This document shows, piece by piece, positions 39,201 to 51,200 of a stretch of DNA of 64,000 nt. Below the pieces are notes generated by a model that did no database searches, was not told the DNA's origin, and worked only from the letters and a program-made list of their open reading frames with translations. This DNA comes from Plotosus lineatus (Eukaryota > Chordata > Actinopteri > Siluriformes > Plotosidae), in contig CM045737.1 of the NCBI GenBank assembly GCA_024760905.1, positions 10,168,726 to 10,232,725 on the forward strand. Reading direction: 5' to 3'. The position numbers were made by a program, and so were the translations under genes. Position 1 is the first letter of the stretch; each line of letters opens with the position of its first letter.

Positions 39201-42200
39201 GCGAAAAGTTCGTCTTCCGAACATTTATTTCCCATAAGAAACCATTAAAATGAGAATAATCCGTTCCCAGGTCCCCATAAAACATAATTTTCTACTAAAT
39301 AAGCCTTAAAACTACACAAAAATATACCTTATTTTATGTATAATAAATGTGCTATTGTATTGTAATTAAAGAAATAAACTGTACTGTATAATAAAGTCGT
39401 TTTATTTACCTTTGTGATGGTAGTTGATGGCTTGATGGAATGGAGTGGGAGGAGGAGGGAGGGAGGGACTTACTGTTTGGAAGGAGTGTTTGGAAACACC
39501 TACTGTTTGGAAACACCCTTAGCCACACACGCACCCTTAATAGCTTCCTTGTTCCTTGTACTGGTACTGGGACGTTGAGTCACACAAACGCACACCTCGT
39601 TCGTGTTTTTCAATGATCTCCGCCTGTGGTGGGGTCTTTTTCGGTCCCATAATAGACATTTTGGACCATATTGAGTGTACTTTTGCTATCAAACACAAAC
39701 CACTTCCGCACTCAAAGAAAGGGGTGTGACGAACTGTGACGCCGTGAGCGTGCGTCAACTTCTCGTGGCCGCCACCGTGGCGCTGTTCGACCGCGTGGTT
39801 TGGTTCGTCCGCCGAAAACTAGTTCGTCAGCAGAGACTATATGCTCGCAAATTTAATGTTCTTGAGGCGAAAAGTTCGTGCTCTTAAGCGTTCGTCAGCG
39901 GAGGTTTTACTGTATCTGAATACTCACATTCCTCTGGAATGTTACCCAAAATACACAAAATTCCCATGTCGGTGTTTTGGATTTTAACATGAATACCGTT
40001 TTAAAGCAAAACAATCTTAGGATTATTTGATAGCAACCTTTCCTTAAGAAGATGTACCTTGGCAGACTCATTTGTGCATCAAAGGAATGCATTAAAACAT
40101 TAGGAATAGCGGCATTGTGCACCAATATCTCAAGAGTTTGCAGGTTCTAACCTTGCTTGATACACATGAACATCTGTGGGCAGGAATCCGTGACGGGACG
40201 CTTCTTGACTGACACTTGCGACACAACCAGTGATGGGCAGCGTACATACAAGGAGGTGGATAACACTGTCCTCAAATTGTGTTACTTTGCTAGAGCAGTT
40301 TAAAAAGGTGGTCCACTGGCACCACATTCTTGTTCTGTTTTTTGGTTGGTGATTGAGGTGTAATTAATGGTAGCAGTGTGATACTCTGTCTTGTATGTGT
40401 CTGTAGGGAATAATACCTGCTTCTATGGAAAGTGTTACTACTGCAGAGAGAGTGAGCCTGCTTGTGCTGATGGTGACATAATGGAGGGATCAGTGACGCT
40501 CTGGCTTCCTGATGTCTGGCCACTGCAAAAGCACAGGCATCCCTGGGGACGTACGTACAGAGAGGGCAAACTCGCCAGGTATGTACAGAAGTCATTGTCT
40601 GGCTACTGGAGATCATGGTTTGGATATCATTATATATGTTTTTTAACATTTTTAAATAGTTGGTTTTGCCTCTCCCACATGGAAAGTTGTGGTTATCGTT
40701 GCAAACAGTAACTCTGGACCGAAGTGAAATTTTGTGGTTTTACAAGACTTTTGGCTTCATGCTGAATCTACTATCACAGTAGCCTGAAAAAAATTGACAG
40801 TTGCTTGAAGTCTACTCCACTGGTTCCTGGTTTTTCAGTACACTTTTTCCTCACCTGCCAGACACATACCATCCACAGCCTTTTTTCTAAAGGCCATAGA
40901 ACGCTCAAATATTAGTACCGTTCAGGAGCGAAAAGAGAAAAAAAACAGCTCCTGGATTTTTTTTCATTCATTTTTCTGAACCGCTTAATCCTGATTCGGG
41001 TTGCAGGAGGCTGACGCCCGTCTCGGCCGATTCTGGGCAGAGTGCACCCTGGACAGCTTGCCAGGCCATCGCAGGACAAGCTGACAGTTATGGGGCTCCT
41101 CTTGGTGAAAATCAGCAATAGTTCTTTTACATGAACCTCTCACCATAAAAAGTGAGAAGCATGGCTGGCCTTTAAAAACTCAGTCAGCTGCACTGGGGAA
41201 CAGTAATGACAACCGTTGATAGTAGGGCTGGCCTCCAGATCAATGATCCATCACCTTAGCAACCTTAGCACCGGACCATCACTGCCCCTCACACCCTAGA
41301 TGTTAAATTTAAATAAAACAGGTTTGATCTGTTGGAGTTTACAGCCAATTACACCTAATCCAGAACACCTGATTCTCAATATATGGACTTAAAGGTGTAA
41401 TTGAAAGTGATGGTTCACTGTGTAATTTGTTGGCATACAGTAGGCCCTCGTTATTCGCGAGGGTTCTATTCCGACCCCTCCCTCGAATGAAGATAATCCG
41501 TGAATTTTGTACCCGTAAGTAAAACCCCATGGATCATATTACATGCGCGAATGATCAACCAGAAGTAAAATACCATGTATCTATTACTTGGGCTAAAATA
41601 TGCTTCTTAAACACATTCTATAGACAGTCTTACTCATTAATACAGTATTGTCTTCCTTTTGGCTTTTTCCCTTTTACTCGGGTGACGCCACAGCGAATCA
41701 TCTGATTCGCACGTTTGATTTGGCAGAGGTTTTTACGTCGGATGCCCTTCCTGTCACAACCCTTTTTTAGCAAGGGACAGAAACACGCTGACGGCTTTGC
41801 AGCCTACTCTTTACGAATGTCAGCAATGGTTCTTTTACATGTCTCTCACCATAGACAGTGAGAGACATGGCCCGCCTTTGATAACCCAGTTAGCCGCACT
41901 GGGGGGGGGGACAGTAGCAACCTTGTGGAGAGTGGAACTCGAACCCCCAACCTTTGGATCAGCGATCCAGCGCCCTATACCACTAGACCACCACTGCCCA
42001 CTCATTAATACAGTATTAATGTAGTAAAATGCAGTAATGATCAAGAAAACTTTTTTTTTTTTTTTAATTTTTACTGTGATATTTATTGATGATAAAATAT
42101 AAACATTATACAGCATCTTCTTTTCCTTTCGGCTGTTCCCTTCAGGGGTCGCCACAGCAAATTATCTGCCTCCATCTCACCCTATCCTCTGCATCTTCTT

Positions 42201-45200
42201 CTCTTACGCCAACTACCTTCATGTCCTCCTTCACCACATCCATCAATCTTCTGTTTGGTCTTCCTCTAGGCCTTTTGCCTGGTAGTTCCAACCTCAGCAT
42301 CCTACTACCAATATACTCACTATCTCTCCTCTGTACATGTCCAAACCATCTCACTCTAGTCTCTCTGACTTTGTCTCCAAAACCTCTTACATGTGCTGTC
42401 CCTCTGATGTATTAATTCCTGATACTATCCATCCTCGTTACTCCCAAAGAGAACCTCAACATTTTCATCTCTGCTACCTCCAGCTCTGCCTCCTGTCTTT
42501 TCCCCATGGCCACTTTATCTAAACCATACAACATCGCTGGCCTCAACACCATCTTGTATACTTTTCCTTTCAATACCTTCCTATCACACCGGACACTTTT
42601 CTCCAACCATTCCAACCAGCCTGCACACACTTCTTCACCTCTTTTCCACACTCTCCATTGCTCTGGATTGTTGAGCCTAAGTACTTAAAATCCTCCACCT
42701 TCTTTATCTCTGCTCCCAGTAACCTCACCGTTCCTCTTGGATCCTTGTCGGTCACACACATGTATTCTGTCTTCCCGAGGCTAACTTTCATTCCCCTCAT
42801 TTCCAGGGCATACCGCCACCTCTCTAGATCTTCCTCCACTTTTTCTCAGCTCTCACAATCACAATGTCATCTGCAAACATCATAGTCCATGAGAAATCTT
42901 GTCTTGCCTCGTCTGTCAGCCTCTACATCACCATTGCAAACAAGAAGGGGCTCAGAGCTGACCCTTGATGCAGTCCCACCTCCACCGTGAATTTGTCGGT
43001 CACACCAACAGCACACCTCACCACTGTCTTACATCTCTCATATATGTCCTGCACCACTCTAACATACTTCTCTGCCATTCCAGACTTCCTCATGCAATAC
43101 CACAGTTCTTCTCTCGACACCCTGTCATATGCTTTCTCCAGATCCACGAAGGCACAATGCAGCTCCCTCTGTACTTCTCCATTAACATCCTCAAAGCAAA
43201 CACTGCATCTGTGGTGCTCTTTCTTGGCATGAAACCAAACAATTGTTCACAAATCCTGACCTCTGCCTTCAGTCTAGCTTCCATTATTCTTTCTCATAAC
43301 TTCATCATATGGCTCATCAACTTTGTCCCTCTGTAGTTGCCACAACTCTGCATGTCTCCCTTGGTCTTAAAAATGGGCACCAGCACACTTCTCCTCCATT
43401 CCTCCAGCATACTCCTTCCCATCTCTTTTTCTCTGCTGTGCCAACCTGTACTAGTCCTTCTCAAAAAAGTAGCATATTGTGATAGTTCATTATTTTCTGT
43501 AATGTACTGATAATAATTAAACTTTCATATATTTTAGATTCATTGCACACCAACTGAAATATTTCAGGTGTTTTATTGTTTTAATACTGATGATTTTGGC
43601 ATACAGCTCATAAAAACCAAAAATTCATATCTCAAAAAATTAGCACATCATGAAAAGGTACTCTAAACGAGCTATTAACCTAATCATCTGAATCAACCAA
43701 TTAACTCTAAACACCTGCAAAAGATTCCTGAGGCTTTTAAAAACTCCCAGCCTGGTTCATTACTCAAAACTGCAATCATGGGTATGTCATTCAGAAATCA
43801 AGGTGCCAGAGTCTGGAGGAAGACTGGGGAGAAGGAAATGCCAAAATGCCTAAAGTCCAGTGTCGAGTACCCACAGTCAGTGATGGTCTGGGGTGTCATA
43901 TCAGCTGCTGGTGTTGGTCCACTGTGTTTTATCAAGGGCAGGGTCAATGCAGCTAGCTATCAGGAGATTTTGGAGCACTTCATGCTTCCATCTGCTGAAA
44001 AGCTTTATGGAGATGAAGATTTCATTTTTCAGCACGACTTGGCACCTGCTCACAGTACCAAAACCACTGCTAAATGGTTTACTGACCATGGTATTACTGT
44101 GCTCAATTGGCCTGCCAACTCTCCTGAGCTGAACCCCATAGAGAATCTGTGGGATATTGTGAAGAGAAAGTTGAGAGACACCAGACCCAACACTGTGGAT
44201 GAGCTTAAGGCCGCTATCGAAGCATCCTGGGCCTCCATAACACCTCAGCAGTGCCACAGGCTGATTGCCTCCATGCCACGCCGCATTGAAGCAGTCATTT
44301 CTGCAAAAGGAGTCCCGACCAAGTATTGAGTGCATAACTGAACATAATTATTTGAAGGTTGACTATTTTTGTATTAAAAGCACTTTTTTATTGGTCGGAT
44401 GAAATACGCTAATTTGTTGAGATAGGAATTTTGGGTTTTCATGAGCTGTATGCCAAAATCATCAGTATTAAAACAATAAAAGACCTGAAATATTTCAGTT
44501 GGTGTGCAATGAATCTAAAATATATGAAAGTCTAATGTTTATCAGTACATTACAGAAAATAATGAACTTTATCACAATATGCTAATTTTTTGAGAATAAC
44601 TAGTATTAATCATTTTCTCCCGCCTTACTGGCCAACCAAGCATACAAGTCATCATACGGCCTCTGTTTGGCTTTTGACATCGCTACCTTTTGCCTTACGC
44701 TGTGTCTCCCTGTACTCCTGTTTACCGTCTTCGGTCCTCTCTATCTCCCACTTCTTTTTAGCTAACCTCTTCCTTTGTACACAGTCCTGCACTTCCTCAT
44801 TCCACCACCAAGTCTCTTTATCTACTGTCCTTCCAGAGGACACACCAAGTACTCTCCTACCTGTCTCCCTGATCACATTAACTGTGGTTGTCCAGTCATC
44901 TGGAAGCACTTCCTGACCACCCAAAGCCTGTTTCAACTCCTCAAAGACAACACGGCACTCTTCCTTTTTCAGCTTCCACCACTTTGTCTTCTGCTCTGCC
45001 TTTGCCTTCTTCACCTTCCTCACCATCAGCATCATCTTTCATACCACCATCAAATGCTGTTTGGCAGCACTCTCACCCACTACTACTTTGCAGTCACTGA
45101 CTTCCTTCAAATTGCATCATCTACATAAGATGTAGTCTACCTGTGTTCCTACTGCTGCTTTTATAAGTCACCCTATGCTCCTGTCTCTTATGGAAGAAAG

Positions 45201-48200
45201 TATTCACCACAGCCATTTCCATCTTTTTTGCAAAATCTACCAAGATCTGTCCTTCTGCGTTCCTGTCCTGGATACCAAACCTGCCCATCACTTCCTCGTC
45301 CCCTCTGTTTCCTGCACCAACATATCCATTGAAGACTGCACCAATGACCACTCTTTCACCTCTGGGGTACTCTGCATCACTTCATCTAACTCATTCCAGA
45401 ATCTCTCCTTCTCTTCTCGCTCACATCCTGCCTGTGGGGCATAAGCATGAACAACATTGAACATCACACCTTCAATTTCTAACTTGAGACTCATCACTAT
45501 GTCTGACACTCTTTTCACTTCTCGAACATTCCTGACAAACTCCTCTTTCAAGATGACTCCGACTCCATTTCTCTTCCCATCCACACCATGAAAAACAGCT
45601 TAAACCTGCTCCTATGCTTTTAGCATTGCTATCTTTCCACTTTGTCTCCTGAACACAGTATGCCCACTTTCCTTCTCTGCATCATGTCAGCCAGCTCTCT
45701 ACCTTTTCCTGTCATAGTTCCAACATTCCAAGTCCCTACTCTCAGTACTAGACTCATGCCTTTCCTCTTCTCTCTCTGCCTACGGTCACGTCTCCCACCT
45801 CTCCTTCTTCGACCAACAGTAGTTCAATTTCCACCAGCAACCTGTTGATGATTAACAGCACTGATGGCGGTCATTGTTAACCCGGGCCTCAACCGATTCG
45901 GTATGGAATTCGTATTTTTGACTCGCATGTTGTATGTGGCATTGGTTTTACGCCGAAAGCCTTTCCTGTCACAACCCTCTGCATTTGTCAGGGCTTGGGA
46001 CCGGCGTGAGGATGAACACTGGCTTGTGTCCCCCTCACGGCTGCATTAAACATTATACAGCACAGAAATATATATATATATATATGTATGTATGTATGTA
46101 TGTATATATATATATATGTGTGTGTGTATACTAGTCCTCAAAAAAAAGCATATTGTGATAAAGTTCATTATTTTCTGTAATGTACTGGTAACAATTAAAC
46201 TTTCATATATTTTAGATTCATTGCACACCAACTGAAATATTTCAGGTCTTTTATTGTTTTAATACTGATGATTTTGGCATACAGCTCATGAAAACCCAAA
46301 ATTCTGATCTCAAAAAATTAGCATATCATGAAACGGTACTCTAAACGAGCTATTACCCTAATCATCTGAATCAACCAATTAACTCTAAACGCCTGCAAAA
46401 AATTCCTGAGGCTTTTAAAAACTCCCAGCCTGGTTCATTACTCAAAACCGCAATCATGGGTAAGACTGCCGACCTGACTGCTGTCCAGAAGGCCATCATT
46501 GACACCCTCAAGCAAGAGGGTAAGACACAGAAAAAAATCTCTGAGCGAATAGGCTGTTCCCAGAGTGCTGTATCAAGGCACCTCAGTGGGAAACGTCACG
46601 TTCAATGTAAAAGGACATGAAACGTAATTATTCAAGTTTATCCTTTTGGTATCGTTTGTTAAACATGCTACAGAACATAAAATCTCACACACAAACGTTC
46701 TAAACATTAACTTGGGTACTGTACTGAAATAATAATTGAAAAAGACTTTAAGACTAGTGCTTTACAGCAATTCAGATGATATTCAGATGATATTCCTCTT
46801 CAGGCACTTCAGAGGAAACTGTCGTTTCTTCAGGAGAAAGTCTTATTTCTTCAGAAGAGACATCCAACATCATTACCTTTTCTAGCGCTGAGCCAGAGAA
46901 GATGCACAGCGTTTGAGTGGCATCATAGAGCTTAACTGGTAATTAAAACACACTAAAAAAAAAAAGGCTCATTGACAACTTGTGCGCGAATGAGGAAATG
47001 TGGGGGAAAAGGGGCGTATACATGATCTCAACCAATCAGCAGGAAGGAGGACAGACATTGGATAGGATTTTAACGCCGATAAGCCAGTAGTCATGTCCCA
47101 TTCTTCCAGGCAGTTCATGGGATTTTGAGAGAAATGTATTTTATCTTAATTTGATCCCGTGTTTGATTTTGTGTTTGAATCAGGTGGGAGTACGATGAGA
47201 GTTACTGTGAAGCAGTAAAGAAGATGCCTCCGTATGATGCCGGACCACGCCTCTTGGATGTGATTGACACCTCTGTTTTTGATTATTTAATTGGAAATGC
47301 GGATCGGCACCACTACGAGAGTTTCCAAGACGACGGTGGAGCCAGCATGCTTATTCTTCTGGACAATGCTAAAAGGTGACGAGAGACTAGGCTGAGGTTG
47401 GATAATGGGTATAGACGCTGCACTGGAAATAAATGTCATCTGTCCTTTGGTTCACAGTTTTGGGAATCCAGCTTTAGATGAACGAAGCATTCTGGCTCCT
47501 CTCTATCAGTGCTGCATGTGAGTGTCCAATTATGTTTTATTATTACAGTGGAACCTCAGTGGTAGAACACAATTTGTTCCAAAAATGTGGTCGATTACTG
47601 ATTTGTTCAACGAGTGAAACAATATTTCCCATAAGACATAGTTAAAAGTCGATTAATGCATTCAAGTGAATGTCTACTTCCACCAACACAGTTGTATGTA
47701 ATTTGAAAATACAGTAAAACCTCCGCTGACGAACGCTTAAGCTCATGAACTTTTCGCCTCAAGAACATTAAATTTGCGAGCATATAGTCTCTGTTGACGA
47801 ACTAGTTTTCGGCGGACGAACCAAACCACGCGGTCGAACAGCGCCACGGTGACGGCCACGAGAAGCTGACGCACACTCACGGCGTCACAGTTCGTCACCC
47901 CCTTTCTTTGAGTGCGGAAGTGGTTTGTGTTTGATAGACATTTTGGACCATATTGAGTGTACTTTTGCTATTATGGGACCGAAAAAGATCCCACCACAGG
48001 CGGAGATCATTGAAAAACACGAACGAGGTGTGTGTTTGTGTGACTTAGCGTCCCAGTACCAGTACGCTAAGTCTACCATTGCTCCCATCCTTAAGAACAA
48101 GGAAGCTATTAAGGGTGCGTGTGTGGCTAAGGGTGTTTCCAAACAGTAGGCGTTTCCAAACACTCCTTCCAAACAGTAAGTCCCTCCCTCCCTCCTCCTC

Positions 48201-51200
48201 CCACTCCATTCTATCAAGCCATCAACTACCATCACAAAGGTAAATATAACGACTTTATTATACAGTACAGTTTATTTCTTTAATTACAATAGCACATTTA
48301 TTATACATAAAATAAGGTATATTTTTGTGTAGTTTTTAGGCTTATTTAGTAGAAAATTATTTTATGGGGACCTGGGAACGGATTATTCTCATTTTAATGG
48401 TTTCTTATGGGAAATAAATGTTCGGAAGACGAACTTTTCGCCTTACACACACTTTCTGGGAACCAATTATGTTCGTGAGCTGAGGTATCACTGTATTGTA
48501 TTTATGACACATGCTAATATACAATACATACATTAATGTACAAAAGAGTAAAACATAATATGTAATTAACTTATGGACTGTATTTGTTTGCATACCTTTC
48601 TGGTTGTGATGTGTGAGCATATGTGGATGGATAGGTGATGTCAGTGTATGTGGATGGACAGGGAGGGAGAGATGGGTTATTGCTTTCACAACTTTTCTCT
48701 TTTCTTTTCCATTAGAATTACTGCTGCTTTTCTTCGGACTCGGGGTTAAGGGTAAAAGTATCCGTAATATAATGAATAAACACAATACGCAGTACAAGAC
48801 TTTCTCATTGGCTGTTCAAAGTATTGAACACTGAGCAGTGTTCAACACACTCGGCTCTGCCCGTTCCGACTCTGATCATTTGTTTGAGCACCAAGGCATA
48901 TTTTTCTCTTATTTTTTTGATCGAACTCTGATTTGTTCGACAAAGGAGTCATTCGACCACCGAGGTTCTACTGTACTATGAATGCAAGCGCCTAATTTTT
49001 CAAAGCTCGGTCATTCCATGCCAGATGAGCCAAAGTCTCTCGGATGACCATCTTTGATTTACCTGAATTATTTTTTCAAGTACCTCCATATGTTTGAACA
49101 TATTTAAAATAGCTCTGCTTATTACCTAAAAAGAATTTTAACACACAGTTGGCATATGAACAATCATCATGTTTTGCTTATTCCGCGGTCGGGTCGCTGG
49201 GGCAGCAGCCTAAGCAATGAGGTCTAGACGTCCCTCTCCCCAGCCACTTCCTCCAGCTCTTCTGGGGTCTCTTCAAGAGAAGCCGAGAGACATAATCCCT
49301 CCATCATTTTCTAGGTTAACCATGGGGTCTCTTCCCAGTTTGACATACCCAAAACACTACACCAGGGAGGCGTTCGAGAGGGATTGTAACCAGGTGCTTG
49401 GGCCACCTCAACTGGCCCCTCTCAATGTGGAGCAGCAGCGGTTCTACTCAGAGCTCTCCCCAGATGGTTGGGCTTCTCACCTTATCTCAAAGGGAGAGCC
49501 CTGTCACCTGGCGAAGGAAACTCATTTCAGCTGCTTCTATCCACAATCTTGTTCTTTCAGTCACTACCCAAAGCTCGCGATCATGTGTGAGGTTTGGAAT
49601 GTAAATCGACTGGTAAATTGAGAGCTTTGCTTTGCAGCTCAGCTCCCTCTTGACCATGACTGACTGGTGCAAGCTCCACTTTACAGAAGAGGTTGCAGCG
49701 ATCTGCCTGTCGATCTCCCGCTCCGTCCTCCCCTCACTCGTAAACAAGACCCCAAGATACTTGAACTCCTCCACTTGGGGCAGGACCTCATTCCCAACCC
49801 AGAGGGTGCATTCCACCCTTGTTTGACTGAGAACCATGGCCTCGACTTGGAGGTGCTGATTTTCATCCCGGCCGCTTCGCACTCGACTGAAAATCGCTCC
49901 AGTGAGCTTGATAAAGCCAAAAAGACAACATCCGCAAAAGGCAGAGACGAGATGTAATGGCCACCAAACCAGAACCCTTCAACATCTCTGCTGCAAATAG
50001 AAATTCTGTCCATAAAAATTATGAACAGAATCAGTGACAAAAGACACCCTGGGGAACAACAGGTCGACTTCGTTTCCAGTGAGAGCTGGAGTCCACCAAT
50101 ACGGACCAAACTCTGGCTCCAGTGATACATTGACCAAATGGCTCGTAGCAACAGGTCCAGAATGCCGTACACCTGGAGCACGCCTCACAAGACAGCCCGA
50201 GGGACACGATCAAAAGCCTTCTCCAAATCCCCAAAACACATGTGGGCAGATTGGGCAAACTCCCATGCCCCCTCCAAGATCCCACGGAGCATATAGAGTT
50301 GGTCAAGAGTGCTGCAGCTATCGGTTGGAACCTCCAATATGCAGCACACCTGCATAGACTATCCTGGTGAGGCTGAGGAGTGTGATTCCACCATACAGTA
50401 GGCCCTTGACTATTCGCGGTTTGAGTATTCGCGGACTGCTGAGCAACTCCCACGTGATTCAAATTCAGCCAATGGATGTCCTCCTTCCTGCTGATTGGTT
50501 GAGGTGATGTAACGCCCCTTTTTCCTCATTCGTGCTCAAGTTGTCAATGGGCCTATTTTTTTGTGTGTTTTAATTACCAGTTAAGTTCTATGATGTCACT
50601 CAAATGCCTGCTAAGCATCAGAAAAAGGTAATGACGTTGGTTGTCTCTTCTGAAGAAATCAGACTTTCTCCGGAAGAAACGACAGTTTCCTCTGAAGTGC
50701 CTGAAGAGGAATAATCGTTTGAACTGTTGTAAAACACTCCACTATTAAAGTCTTTTTCAATTATTATTGTTTAAAATATTTGTGTGTTTTATTTATTGTG
50801 GTGTAGCATGTTTCTCATTTTGTTTTGTTTATCCTATTTATTACATTTCTTGTTCTTTCATGTCCTTTTTGTTGTCTGTGTTTTGGGGGACTTTGATTTT
50901 GGCGCTGTGCCTCTAACTAATTGTTCCCTCTCCGCTTTGGCTGAGGGGCGTGGCTGAGCTGTTAGGTAGCACACACCTGAATTCACTATTCTCATTTACT
51001 CCCAATAAACAAAAGTACACTCACTTCTGTGCCAGAGGATTAACTTGCATCACATCACCGCTTCTTTGGTTTGTAACACGCTCTAACTTTCTCACTCTAA
51101 AAGGCTGTACTCGCTCTAGCTGAGGGGCGTGGCTGAGCTGCTCGGACTTAATGCAGTCAATACCTGAATTCAGTCATCTCATGCCTAATGCCTCTAATAA

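Larger units (their letters stand above)
42116..46047 (-). mobile_element. Full-length RTE-clade LINE with perfect 15 bp TSD, split by Tc1
   Basis: Flanked by AAACATTATACAGCA at 42101-42115 and 46048-46062. On the minus strand: 5' end GCAGCCGTGAGGGGG, 5' UTR, endonuclease, linker, [Tc1 at 43451-44603], RT, and the 3' end GGCGACCCCTGAAGGGAA. Without the Tc1 it is about 2.8 kb. Both enzyme frames carry shifts, so it is inactive now. Confidence 0.92.
47546..48973. mobile_element. Outer Tigger-like element with copy C nested inside
   Basis: Ends CAGTGGAACCTCAGTGGTAG and GACCACCGAGGTTCTACTG, TA-flanked. The Tigger-like MITE at 47712-48493 is inserted within it. Non-coding. Confidence 0.8.
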
